Shown here piece after piece: positions 1-8,742 of a stretch of 15,000 nt of DNA. The DNA comes from Chiua virens (taxonomy: Eukaryota > Basidiomycota > Agaricomycetes > Boletales > Boletaceae): the NCBI GenBank assembly GCA_019787685.1, contig JAHNUO010000102.1, positions 10,001 through 25,000 of the forward strand. Direction: 5' to 3'. Under the pieces are notes generated by a model, which was not told the origin of the DNA, ran no database searches, and saw only the letters and a list, made by a program, of their open reading frames with translations. A program made the translations under genes and the position numbers. Within the stretch, counting starts at the first letter, position 1. Every line of letters starts with the position of its first letter.

Positions 1-430
1 GTGAAGTGCTCGTTTTTATCAAAGAAAACAGATAATTGGATCACGGTGTCTGAATGGAAACGTGTCGCCGCCACGCTTGTCCGTGTGCGTGCGCTCGCCC
101 CCATTGTGCGTGTGCAGAGAACATCTGAGTGAGACTAGTAATGAAATTGATATAAGCGTTTAAACGTAATAGTTTTCGCATTTGAATGCACAAAGAACGT
201 CTCTCTATGCTCGGGTAATGCGTAAATTCTCTAATCATGTTGCAGTGTGCGGGTGTGTCGTACGGACCGGTGCAAGTGTGTGTGCCAGCGTGTAAAGCAT
301 TCGTTTCGTCTCAGGTCACCACTGCGTAATGATTCAATTTGTCTAATGCGATAATTTTCTGCGATGGGAACTCTGCGTTGAAAGCACTTCAAACCAAACA
401 ATACTTGTGAATTTGCAAACAACCTATAAA
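1..430 (+). other. ITS2 (3' part)
   Basis: This stretch lies directly upstream of the 28S 5' end and contains no recognisable 5.8S or 2S rRNA sequence, so it is read as the 3' part of internal transcribed spacer 2, which is removed during pre-rRNA processing. It has a TG/GC-rich segment around 60-120 and a GTGTG-rich stretch near 245-295. Short open frames on the minus strand are not supported as genes: they have no recognisable domain and lie in a non-coding spacer. The 5.8S 3' end must lie before position 1. The right boundary rests on the 28S start at GCGACCTCAACTC. Confidence 0.8.
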
Positions 431-709
431 GCGACCTCAACTCATGTGAGACTACTCCCTGAATTTAAGCATATTAATGAGGGAAGGAAAAGAAATTAAC
501 CAAGATTCCTTTAGTAGCGGCGAGCGAAACAGGAAAAGCCCAGCACTAAGTCCTCCGGTCGTTCTGGCCGGTAGGAGATGCAGTGTATGGAAAGTCTATT
601 ATCTTATGCGACGGTAGTACGTTCAAGTCCATCTTGAATGGGGCCATTTTACCCATAGAGGGTGCCAGGCCCGTACCAACTGCTACCAGTATAAGAAGGC
701 TATTCCAAA

Positions 710-744
<35 letters not shown>

Positions 745-777
745 TGGTAAACTCCATCTAAGGCTAAATATAACCAC

Positions 778-836
<59 letters not shown>

Positions 837-896
837 TAAATAGTACGTGAAACCGCTTAGGGGTTAAGCCCGATGAACCTGAATATCTGAATTGCG

Positions 897-1190
897 AAAT
901 TCAGTGCTGTTTGGCGGTGCATTTAACCATGTGCCGTCGACAGTATGCACTTTTCGCATAGTAGGACATTGCGATCCATTCGTAGTTCTCTTTGAGACGG
1001 TTTATCATACGGCCTGTGTAGTCAGTTTAGCCTATCTGCGGCACTTGTGTCGTATGGTTAATGCTATTGCGGTGCCCGGTAAACAGCGGATGGAGCTTAA
1101 CAATCATGCCACCATGCAAATGTATCACGGCCGTAACGTATTTATATGTTGCGGTGCAGTGATCGCATGTATTTGATTAGCAATGCGATA
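897..1190 (+). other. 28S expansion segment D2
   Basis: Variable stretch between the conserved GATGAACCTGAATATCTG (874-891) and GGGATACCTTCGGGACCCGTCTTGAAACACGG (1196-1227). This is the D2 region, the usual phylogenetic marker in insect 28S. It is long and moderately GC-rich for a fly. An open frame of 94 codons covers it but has no coding signal and follows rRNA exactly. Confidence 0.7.
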
Positions 1191-1199
1191 GATTTGGGA

Positions 1200-1240
<41 letters not shown>

Positions 1241-1441
1241 ACATGTGTGCGAGTCATTGGGTATTTCGTTGAAACCTAAAGGCGCAATTAAAATAACTAT
1301 TTTATGGGATTACAAGCGATCTCCAATGATCGTTTCTCCATCCCGGGGCGTTCTATGTGAACATGGTTCAAGCAATTGGGCCCTCTGTTCGAGAGCGTAC
1401 CTTGAGCATACATGCTGTGACCCGAAAGATGGTGAACTATA

Positions 1442-1481
<40 letters not shown>

Positions 1482-1522
1482 TGAAGCAGTTCTGACGTGC
1501 AAATCGATTGTCAGAATTGGGT

Positions 1523-1591
<69 letters not shown>

Positions 1592-1614
1592 TGCAATGAT
1601 AAATCTAAATATAA

Positions 1615-1647
<33 letters not shown>

Positions 1648-1886
1648 GGGGCCGAAACGACCTCAACCTATTCTCAAACTTTAAATGGGTAAGAACCTCA
1701 TCTTTCTTGATCTGAAGATATCGAGGTTTAGATATAGTGCCCAGTGGGCCACTTTTGGTAAGCAGAACTGGCGCTGTGGGATGAACCAAACGCGATGTTA
1801 CGGCGCCTAAATTAATGACTCATATTGATACCATGAAAGGCGTTGGTTGCTTAAAACAGCAGGACGGTGGACATGGAAGTCGTAAT

Positions 1887-1924
<38 letters not shown>

Positions 1925-2204
1925 CTAGCCCTTAAAATGGATGGCGCTCAAGTCATATGCCTATACATCGCCGCTAGGACAATGAGATTTCATCCTTGTG
2001 GTGCAAATCTGTCAAGTCCTAGTGAGTAGGAGGGTACAATGGTGTGCGCAGAAGTGTTTGGCGTGAGCCTGCATGGAGCCGCCATTGGCACAGATCTTGG
2101 TGGTAGTAGCAAATAATCGAATGAGATCTTGGAGGACTGAAGTGGAGAAGGGTTTCGTGTGAACAGTGGTTGATCACGAGTTAGTCGGTCCTAAGCTCTA
2201 TGCG

Positions 2205-2268
2205 AAAGCTGTTTAATTTATGTTACAAAATTTTTGACTAAATTGTCGTACATAATTAATAAGAGCGA
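2205..2268 (+). other. 28S D7a segment, possible hidden-break site
   Basis: AU-rich expansion segment between GCGAAAGCTG (2201-2210) and GAGCGAAAGGGAATACGG (2264-2281). In most insects the mature 28S is cut in an AU-rich loop of D7a (the 'hidden break') into alpha and beta halves held together by base pairing. This segment has the right place and composition, with TAAT at 2252-2255. Cleavage itself cannot be seen from DNA. Confidence 0.45.
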
Positions 2269-2684
2269 AAGGGAATACGGTTCCAATTCCGTAACCTGTT
2301 GAGTATACGTTTGTTTATTAAAAATGGGTCTTATTACACTCATCCTGGCAACAGGAACAACCATAGAGAAGCCTTCGAGAGATACTGGAAGAGTTTTCTT
2401 TTCTGTTGAACAATCGTAAAACCATGGAAGTCTTTCACAGAGAGATATGGTTTATGGATTGGAAGAGCATGACATTTACTGTTGTGTCAGTATTTTCTCC
2501 TTGGACCTTGAAAATCTATGGTGGGGCCACGCAAACTTCTCAACAGACCGTACCGATATCCGCAGCCGGTCTCCAAGGTGAAGAGTCTCTAGTCGATAGA
2601 ATAATGTAGGTAAGGGAAGTCGGCAAATTAGATCCGTAACTTCGGGATAAGGATTGGCTCTGAAGATTGAGATAGTCGGGCTTG

Positions 2685-2840
2685 ATGGGGAAACAATTAT
2701 AACGGTTAATGTGCTCGGGGTAAATAGTGTTGGTGCGCAAGTGCCGATGCGTTCCCGGATAGTAGATTTCATAATCAAATTGTGGAACTTTCTTGCTGTG
2801 CTGGTGGCGGCTTCGCGGCCGTTCATCGAAAACGATTATC
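2685..2840 (+). other. 28S expansion segment D8
   Basis: Variable stretch after GAAGATTGAGATAGTCGGGC (2661-2680) and before AATTCAGAACTGGCACGGAC. It interleaves short insect-like blocks (GGGGAAACAAT, TTGTGGAACTTTCTTGCT, AACGATTATCAAT) with divergent sequence, as expected for the D8 helix. Overlapping open frames on both strands are artefacts. Confidence 0.6.
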
Positions 2841-2873
2841 AATAAACAATTAATTCAGAACTGGCACGGACCT

Positions 2874-2915
<42 letters not shown>

Positions 2916-2926
2916 CTAACGGGTGT

Positions 2927-2981
<55 letters not shown>

Positions 2982-2982
2982 T

Positions 2983-3011
<29 letters not shown>

Positions 3012-3036
<25 letters not shown>
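3012..3036 (+). other. R2 retrotransposon target site, unoccupied
   Basis: The sequence GACTCTCTTAAGGTAGCCAA is the universally conserved helix cut by R2-type non-LTR retrotransposons, normally between TTAAGG and TAGCC (3024/3025 here). It is uninterrupted in this copy. One C is missing just downstream (ATGCTCGTC at 3032-3040 where ATGCCTCGTC is expected). The site serves as a ruler: the R1 target normally lies 74 bp further on. Confidence 0.85.
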
Positions 3037-3081
<45 letters not shown>

Positions 3082-3083
3082 AC

Positions 3084-3096
3084 TGCCCTATCTACT
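3084..3096 (+). repeat. Target-site duplication, left copy (R1 type)
   Basis: TGCCCTATCTACT. It matches the conserved 28S segment TGTCCCTATCTACT except for one missing T. The same segment recurs at 3422-3434 on the far side of the insertion. An uninserted 28S has this segment once, directly before ATCTAGCGAAACCACAGCC. A 14-bp duplication of exactly this segment is the known signature of R1 elements. Confidence 0.85.
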
Positions 3097-3421
3097 GGCC
3101 GCAGGGGAGGACTGCGGGTAAAGTTCGGCGATTACGGCCACCTTCTTGGGGAGTGACGACCCACGGCCCCCGTTCGTGGTAGACACGCTAAAACTAGTTG
3201 TACTGTCCTGTTCGAAGGTTAACCTAGCCTTACCCAAGTAGGTACTGCGGGTACGGGGGGCCCGGCTGGGTCAGCTAGTAATAGTTGGCTCCAGTCGCAC
3301 GTACGGTGAGGTGCCTACGGGTGCTGAAACGCAGTGGCGTGGCGGTGTTAAACCCTATGGGTAGGTAACGTTCTTCGTAGAGTTGGCGCTAAAGCGTACC
3401 GGTAACGGAGATATAGCGGTA
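3097..3421. mobile_element. 325-bp insertion at the R1 site (truncated R1 or short non-autonomous R1-dependent element)
   Basis: Foreign sequence breaking the 28S core between CCCTATCTACT and the repeated TGTCCCTATTACT. Its place, 72 bp (74 after allowing for two missing bases) from the R2 cut point, and the roughly 14-bp flanking duplication match R1 non-LTR retrotransposons of arthropods. It is far too short for a full R1 (about 5 kb) and has no reverse-transcriptase domain. If it is a 5'-truncated R1 in the usual orientation, it would be mostly 3' untranslated sequence; the + strand has only short open stretches, to a TGA at 3154-3156 or a TAG at 3189-3191. It begins with a strong hairpin (CCGCAG 3099-3104 pairing with CTGCGG 3112-3117), has no poly(A) tail, and is more GC-rich than the flanks. 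It could instead be a short parasite mobilised by R1 proteins. Orientation is not proven. Confidence 0.75.
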
Positions 3422-3434
3422 TGTCCCTATTACT
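3422..3434 (+). repeat. Target-site duplication, right copy (R1 type)
   Basis: TGTCCCTATTACT, equal to the conserved 28S segment except for one missing C, and directly followed by ATCTAGCGAAACACAGCC, the normal 28S continuation. It pairs with the left copy at 3084-3096. Confidence 0.85.
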
Positions 3435-3557
3435 ATCTAGCGAAACACAGCCAAGGGAACGGGCTTGGAATAATTAGTGGGGAAAGAAGACCCATTGAGC
3501 GTTGACTCTAGTCTGGCACTGTAAGGAGACATAAGGGGTTGTAGCATAAGTGGGAGA

Positions 3558-3845
3558 TTCTTTCGGGGTTATCAACAATGAAATACCACTACCTTATTGT
3601 TTCCTTACTTACTTGATGATGAGGTGGACGTGTATCATTTACATAGCCATTATATGGATGCTCACTTGTGGGTGTTTTATGGTATTTGTGTTGATGCGAG
3701 TTTCTAGTTCCAAAAATCCAGAGTTTGTATACATACCAAACAAATTTCATATGTGTGCCTGTGCGTATTGGCCTAGTAGCTTCGGCGAACGGTCGGTTGT
3801 CGGGTATTGCATAGAAATTTGGTTTAACTCCGTGGCTTAGATATG
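3558..3845 (+). other. 28S expansion segment D10
   Basis: Variable region between GTAGCATAAGTGGGAG (3541-3556) and ATATGATCCAAATCAAGGACACTGCC (3841 onwards). It holds the insect-like blocks TGAAATACCACTACCTTATT and CGTGTATCATTTACATAGCC, as in the fly D10 arm. A 96-codon open frame lies across it but encodes nothing recognisable. Confidence 0.65.
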
Positions 3846-4193
3846 ATCCAAATCAAGGACACTGCCAGGTGGGGAGTTTGACTGGGGCGGTACATCTCTC
3901 AAATAATAACGGAGGTGTCCCAAGGCCAGCTCAGTGCGGACAGAAACCACAACATAGAGCAAAAGGGCAAATGCTGGCTTGATCTCGGTATTCAGTACAT
4001 ACAGAGACAGCAAAAGCTCGGCCTATCGATCCTTTGGTTTAACGAGTTTTAGCAAGAGGTGTCAGAAAAGTTAACATAGGGATAACGGCTTGTGGCGGCC
4101 AAGCGTTCATAGCGACGTCGCTTTTTGATCCTTCGATGTCGGCTTTCTATCATTGTGAAGCAAAATTCACCAAGCGTTGGATGTTCACCCATG

Positions 4194-4246
<53 letters not shown>

Positions 4247-4283
4247 TCTGATGACATACGTTGTTCCAACAGCATTCCTGCGT

Positions 4284-4298
4284 AGTACGAGAGGAACC
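4284..4298 (+). other. Sarcin-ricin loop of 28S
   Basis: AGTACGAGAGGAACC, the universal elongation-factor-binding loop of large-subunit rRNA. It is intact here, which fixes the identity and strand of the gene. Confidence 0.95.
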
Positions 4299-4360
4299 TT
4301 AGGTACGGACCAATGGTTTAATACTTGTTCGAGCGAACAGTGGTATGACGCTACGTCCGT

Positions 4361-4391
<31 letters not shown>

Positions 4392-4690
4392 TCCGAGCTG
4401 GATAAGAACAATAGTAAGGGGGTCACCGTGTCGCTTGGCAAATACCATTGATAGTCTTCACTTGTGTTTGACGGAAAGTTATTATGCCTAATTGCCTTGT
4501 AACATAGCGAGAGCGGGAGGCGAAAGCACCTGTTCGACGAGCTAGTTGCATTCGGCTAAACATTAGGTTGTGGCGATGCTGGTACTCGAAATCAATTGTA
4601 AACGACTTTGGTAACAGGCAGAGTGTTGTAAGTGGTAGAGCAGCCGTCATACTGCGATCCTCTGAACTTAGCTCTCGCTTGCCGATTTGT

Positions 4691-4928
4691 ATCGGAATTG
4701 AGAAATCATATTTCTATTATAATGTACTGGGCGTTTTGTTGTGGGCCGGGTGGGGCCGGGGACTTGTGTACTGAAATTGTTTGGTATATGTTTGGTTGAT
4801 GGTTTGTGCGATGTTGTATATGTTTGGTATATGTTTGTTGATGGTTTGTGAGATGTTGTGGTCAACTGGATATTAAAGTATCCTATAATACAGCAATACT
4901 GCAATCGATCATTTGGTTTTCTTTATAT
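4691..4928 (+). other. Start of intergenic spacer after 28S
   Basis: Non-coding sequence between the 28S 3' end and the first repeat array. It contains a G-rich stretch (GGGCCGGGTGGGGCCGGGG, 4744-4762) and a tandem duplication (4779-4859). Some 3' external transcribed spacer and a Pol I terminator would be expected around here, but I see no motif that identifies a terminator in an insect. Confidence 0.7.
4779..4859 (+). repeat. 39-bp tandem duplication
   Basis: Two copies of a TG-rich unit starting GTTTGGTATATGTTTG and ending GATGTTGT, at 4779-4817 and 4822-4859, separated by ATAT. They differ by one G and one C/A change, so the duplication is fairly recent. Confidence 0.85.
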
Positions 4929-7900
4929 CGTCGACAGTGGCCAGTCTGTTGGACATTTCGGCGAGTATGAGTTTCAAAAAAAAATTCCAATCGTTATGTT
5001 TCCGATCGGCATACCATTTTCCCAGCTCGCATCAATCGTTTGACGATGAGTTGGCAAAATTCAGACACAAAAATTTTCGTCGACCGGTGCCGCCTGGGTG
5101 GCTCCTGGTGGCCGCCACGGCGAAGCATGAGTTTCAAAAAAAAATTCCAATCGTTATGTTTCCGATCGGCATACCATTTTCCCAGCTCGCATCAATCGTT
5201 TGACGATGAGTTGGGCAAAATTCAGACACAAAATTTTTTTCGTCGACCGTGCCGTCTGATGGGCTCCTGGTGGCCGCCACGGCGAGCATGAGTTTTCAAA
5301 AAAAAATCCAATCGTTATGTTTCCGATCGGCATACCATTTTCCCACTCGCATCAATCCGTTGAACGATGAGTTGGGCAAAATTCAGACACAACAATTTTT
5401 TTTCGTCGACCGTGCCGCTGGTGGGCTCCTGGTGGCCGCCACGGCGAGCATGAGTTTCAAAAAAATCCAATCGTTATGTTTCCGATCGGCATACCATTTT
5501 CCCCAGCTCGCATCAATCGTTTGACGATGAGTTGGGCAAAATTCAGACACAAAATTTTTTCGTCGACCGTGCCGCCTGGTGGGCTCCTGGTGGCCGCCAC
5601 GGCGAGCATGAGTTTCAAAAAAAAATCCAATCGTTATGTTTCCGATCGGCATACCATTTTCCCAGCTCGCATCAATCGTTTGACGATGAGTTGGGCAAAA
5701 TTCAGACACAAAATTTTTTCGTCGACCGTGCCGCCTGGTGGCTCCTGGTGGCCGCCACGGCGAGCATGAGTTTCAAAAAAAAATCCAATCGTTATGTTTC
5801 CGATCGGCATACCATTTTCCCAGCTCGCATCAATCGTTTGACGATGAGTTGGGCAAAATTCAGACACAAAATTTTTTCGTCGACCGTGCCGCCTGGTGGG
5901 CTCCTGGTGGCCGCCACGGCGAGCATGAGTTTCAAAAAAAAATCCAATCGTTATGTTTCCGATCGGCATACCATTTTCCCAGCTCGCATCAATCGTTTGA
6001 CGATGAGTTGGGCAAAATTCAGACACAAAATTTTTTTCGTCGACCGTGCCGCCTGGTGGGCTCCTGGTGGCCGCCACGGCGAGCATGAGTTTCAAAAAAA
6101 AATCCAATCGTTATGTTTCCGATCGGCATACCATTTTCCCAGCTCGCATCAATCGTTTGACGATGAGTTGGGCAAAATTCAGACACAAATTTTTTTCGTC
6201 GACCGTGCCGCCTGGTGGGCTCCTGGTGGCCGCCACGGCGAGCATGAGTTTCAAAAAAAAAATCCAATCGTTATGTTTCCGATCGGCATACCATTTTCCC
6301 AGCTCGCATCAATCGTTTGACGATGAGTTGGGCAAAATTCAGACACAAATTTTTTTCGTCGACCGTGCCGCCTGGTGGGCTCCTGGTGGCCGCCACGGCG
6401 AGCATGAGTTTCAAAAAAAAATCCAATCGTTATGTTTCCGATCGGCATACCATTTTCCCAGCTCGCATCAATCGTTTGACGATGAGTTGGGCAAAATTCA
6501 GACACAAAATTTTTTCGTCGACCGTGCCGCCTGGTGGGCTCCTGGTGGCCGCCACGGCGAGCATGAGTTTCAAAAAAAAATCCAATCGTTATGTTTCCGA
6601 TCGGCATACCATTTTCCCAGCTCGCATCAATCGTTTGACGATGAGTTGGGCAAAATTCAGACACAAAATTTTTTTCGTCGACCGTGCCGCCTGGTGGGCT
6701 CCTGGTGGCCGCCACGGCGAGCATGAGTTTCAAAAAAAAATCCAATCGTTATGTTTCCGATCGGCATACCATTTTCCCAGCTCGCATCAATCGTTTGACG
6801 ATGAGTTGGGCAAAATTCAGACACAAAATTTTTTCGTCGACCGTGCCGCCTGGTGGGCTCCTGGTGGCCGCCACGGCGAGCATGAGTTTCAAAAAAAAAT
6901 CCAATCGTTATGTTTCCGATCGGCATACCATTTTCCCAGCTCGCATCAATCGTTTGACGATGAGTTGGGCAAAATTCAGACACAAATTTTTTTTCGTCGA
7001 CCGTGCCGCCTGGTGGGCTCCTGGTGGCCGCCACGGCGAGCATGAGTTTCAAAAAAAAATCCAATCGTTATGTTTCCGATCGGCATACCATTTTCCCAGC
7101 TCGCATCAATCGTTTGACGATGAGTTGGGCAAAATTCAGACACAAAATTTTTTTCGTCGACCGTGCCGCCTGGTGGGCTCCTGGTGGCCGCCACGGCGAG
7201 CATGAGTTTCAAAAAAAAAATCCAATCGTTATGTTTCCGATCGGCATACCATTTTCCCAGCTCGCATCAATCGTTTGACGATGAGTTGGGCAAAATTCAG
7301 ACACAAAATTTTTTCGTCGACCGTGCCGCCTGGTGGGCTCCTGGTGGCCGCCACGGCGAGCATGAGTTTCAAAAAAAAATCCAATCGTTATGTTTCCGAT
7401 CGGCATACCATTTTCCCAGCTCGCATCAATCGTTGACGATGAGTTGGGCAAAATTCAGACACAAAATTTTTTCGTCGACCGTGCCGCCTGGTGGGCTCCT
7501 GGTGGCCGCCACGGCGAGCAGAGTTTCAAAAAAAAATTCCAATCGTTATGTTTCCGATCGGCATACCATTTTCCAGCTCGCATCAATCGTTTGACGATGA
7601 GTTGGGCAAAAATTCAGACACAAAATTTTTTCGTCGACCGTGCCGCCTGGTGGGCTCCTGGTGCCGCCACGGCGAGCATGAGTTGCAAAAAAAATTCCAA
7701 TCGTATAGTTTCCGATCGGCAATATACCATTTCCCCGCTCGCATCAATCGTTTGACGATGAGTTGGGCAAAAGTCAGACATACATTTTGTTTCGTCGACC
7801 GTTGCCGCCTGGTGGGCTCCTGGTGGCCGCCACGGCGAGCATGAGTTTCAAAAAAAATTCCAATCGTTATGTTTCCGATCGGCATACCATTTTCCCAGCT

Positions 7901-8020
7901 CGCATCAATCGTTTGACAATGATTGGGCAAAATTCAAGACACAAGATTTTTTTTTCGCTCGCATCAATCGTTTGACGATAAGTTGGGCAAATTCAAGACA
8001 CAAGTTTTTTTTCGCCAACC
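4929..8020 (+). repeat. IGS repeat array A: about 19 copies of a ~160-bp unit
   Basis: Tandem copies, each starting ATGAGTTTCAAAAAAAAA, followed by CCGATCGGCATACCATTTTC, CAATCGTTTGACGATGAGTT, an A/T run, GTCGACCGTGCCGCCTGG and a GC-rich block with CTCCTGGTGGCCGCCACGG. Starts are near 4967, 5127, 5288, 5450, 5608, 5766, 5925, 6085, 6244, 6404, 6563, 6723, 6882, 7042, 7202, 7362, 7520, 7678 and 7841. Copies from about 5450 to 7500 are almost identical, differing mainly in homopolymer length; copies at both ends are decayed. Before 4967 only a worn trace of a unit remains (4929-4966), and after about 7937 there are partial units (7956-8020). The period is usually 159-160, not a multiple of three, so the long open frames across it rotate frame by copy and are not genes. 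Position after 28S suits a spacer role in termination or recombination; the function is unproven. Confidence 0.95.
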
Positions 8021-8310
8021 TGATGGCATCATACAAATTATACACAGTGTAGGCACGGGGAGGGGTTGCGATTGATTGTAGATATCGATTTATTCTACGA
8101 GCAAATTTTCCCATAGTGGAGTACAGGCGTGAATTTCATTTTTGGGGCCCTTTATTCTCTCTCTACACCCTTGTTTAACCAGAAACGATTTTACACGTCC
8201 ATTAGCACATATTTCCGTGCCCACGGACTTTTTTATCGTTCCAGTCACCTGGGTGCCCATGTCGTGTACGGCCAAAGCTTCCAAATAATCGGACGTCCAC
8301 AAAAAAACCG
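8021..8310 (+). other. Unique spacer between array A and the SINE-like element
   Basis: About 290 bp with no repeat, gene or RNA motif that I can recognise. The open frames on both strands here run into poly-T or tRNA-like sequence and have no recognisable protein content. Confidence 0.6.
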
Positions 8311-8405
8311 TTTTTTTTTTTTTTTTTTTTGCCGGGATTCGAACCCGGGACCCCGGCTTGCGAGTCAAAGACGCTATGGTCATCGCCACCAAGCGCACAG
8401 GCAGG
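8311..8405 (-). mobile_element. tRNA-derived SINE-like element (or tRNA pseudogene) with A tail
   Basis: Read on the minus strand this is a tRNA-like body followed by a run of 20 A (8311-8330 as T on +). An A-box-like stretch TGGCGATGACC is followed about 40 nt later by a perfect T arm: stem CCGGG, loop TTCGAAT, stem CCCGG. It holds the B-box GGTTCGAATCC. Spacing from A box to T arm matches a real tRNA. The acceptor stem is missing (the 3' strand runs straight into A's) and the anticodon arm pairs poorly, so it is not a working tRNA. A tRNA-like head with Pol III boxes plus a 3' A tail is the standard design of a SINE. I see no convincing target duplication, and the 5' limit is approximate. 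Confidence 0.65.
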
Positions 8406-8742
8406 AGCGTGCAAGAGCACTTAAACTGCGCATCGGAAGTATTGTACATGTATGTATATATATCATCGCTGGCATTTGTCTTTTTATGCATCTAATGAAT
8501 TATTACATTAATATAGATTTTAAAAAATAAAAAAAAGATTTATTAAACAAAGAATGCGACACTATTGGAATTGAACCCACGACCAGATGAAAGCAATTAT
8601 ATTTAGATTATGAAAACACACAATCTAAATAATATTGTAAAAAAATCGACAAGGATAATACCTATTAATAGTTAATCGTATGATAATATTAATTAAAATA
8701 GAAGATAAAGCTTAGTGCCCACCCCTGTATGTATGCATTTGT
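8406..8742 (+). other. AT-rich spacer with a hairpin and a weak tRNA-like fragment
   Basis: Strongly AT-rich. It holds a 10-bp perfect inverted repeat (TATTTAGATT 8600-8609 with AATCTAAATA 8622-8631) and, on the minus strand, GTGGGTTCAATTCC (8571-8584), a B-box-like T-loop sequence without a convincing tRNA around it. No gene is seen. Confidence 0.5.

Larger units (their letters stand above)
431..4690 (+). rRNA. 28S rRNA: 28S (large subunit) ribosomal RNA gene, interrupted
   Basis: Large-subunit rRNA, forming the peptidyl-transferase and GTPase-associated centres of the 60S subunit. The 5' end is placed at GCGACCTCAACTC, before CTGAATTTAAGCATATTAAT (450-471); the 3' end is near CTTGCCGATTTGT (about 4690, uncertain by a few bases). 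Landmarks in order are GTACCGTGAGGGAAAGTTG (796-814), GGCGAAAGAC (1528-1537), AAGTAGGTAAGG-type core around 2605, CTCTTAAGGTAGCC (3016-3029), AACGGAGGTGTCCCAAGG (3909-3926), and the sarcin-ricin loop AGTACGAGAGGAACC (4284-4298). Wording such as GAACCTGAATATCTG and GTTTCGTGTGAACAGTGGTT is insect/fly-like. The total is 4,260 nt; without the 325-bp insertion and one target duplication it is about 3.9 kb, the expected fly size. Several single-base losses at conserved positions (3034, 3446, 4086, 4140-4150, 4182) suggest either a decayed copy or consensus errors. Confidence 0.97.

Noticed and set aside
1..430. 5.8S or 2S rRNA at the window start
   Set aside because: None of the conserved 5.8S words (GATGAAGAACGCAGC, GAACGCATAT) nor the fly 2S word (GGACTACATATGGTTGAGG) occurs there.
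892..1484. Two open frames (892-1176 and 1245-1484, +) as small proteins
   Set aside because: They overlap 28S D2, D3 and conserved core exactly; the sequence is rRNA.
3097..3423. Group I self-splicing intron in 28S (GAGATATAGCGG near 3410 resembles the J8/7-P7 core, and GGCGCTAAA near 3386 could pair with it)
   Set aside because: A homing intron would not make a 14-bp duplication of the target, and no 5'/3' splice-site pair with a terminal G restores the exon cleanly. The R1 position and duplication explain it better. The core-like words are short enough to be chance.
3550..3840. 96-codon membrane-like open frame
   Set aside because: It is the D10 arm of 28S, with fly-like rRNA words inside; hydrophobicity comes from T-rich rRNA sequence.
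5532..6320. Open frame of 262 codons on + and others of up to 164 codons on - across the ~160-bp array
   Set aside because: The unit length is usually 159-160 and not a multiple of three, so the frame shifts each copy and the same peptides appear in different frames. Homopolymer variation breaks frames freely, and there is no start context or known domain.
4929..8020. CRISPR array
   Set aside because: Units are head-to-tail copies of one ~160-bp sequence without unique spacers, in eukaryotic rDNA.
8129..8530. 133-codon open frames on both strands
   Set aside because: They run through a 20-base homopolymer and the tRNA-like element. The RDSNPGPRLAS-type peptide is the usual translation of a tRNA T arm.
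8556..8590. Second tRNA gene on the minus strand (GGGTTCAATTCC)
   Set aside because: The T stem pairs poorly, and no A box, anticodon arm or acceptor stem is found at the right spacing.
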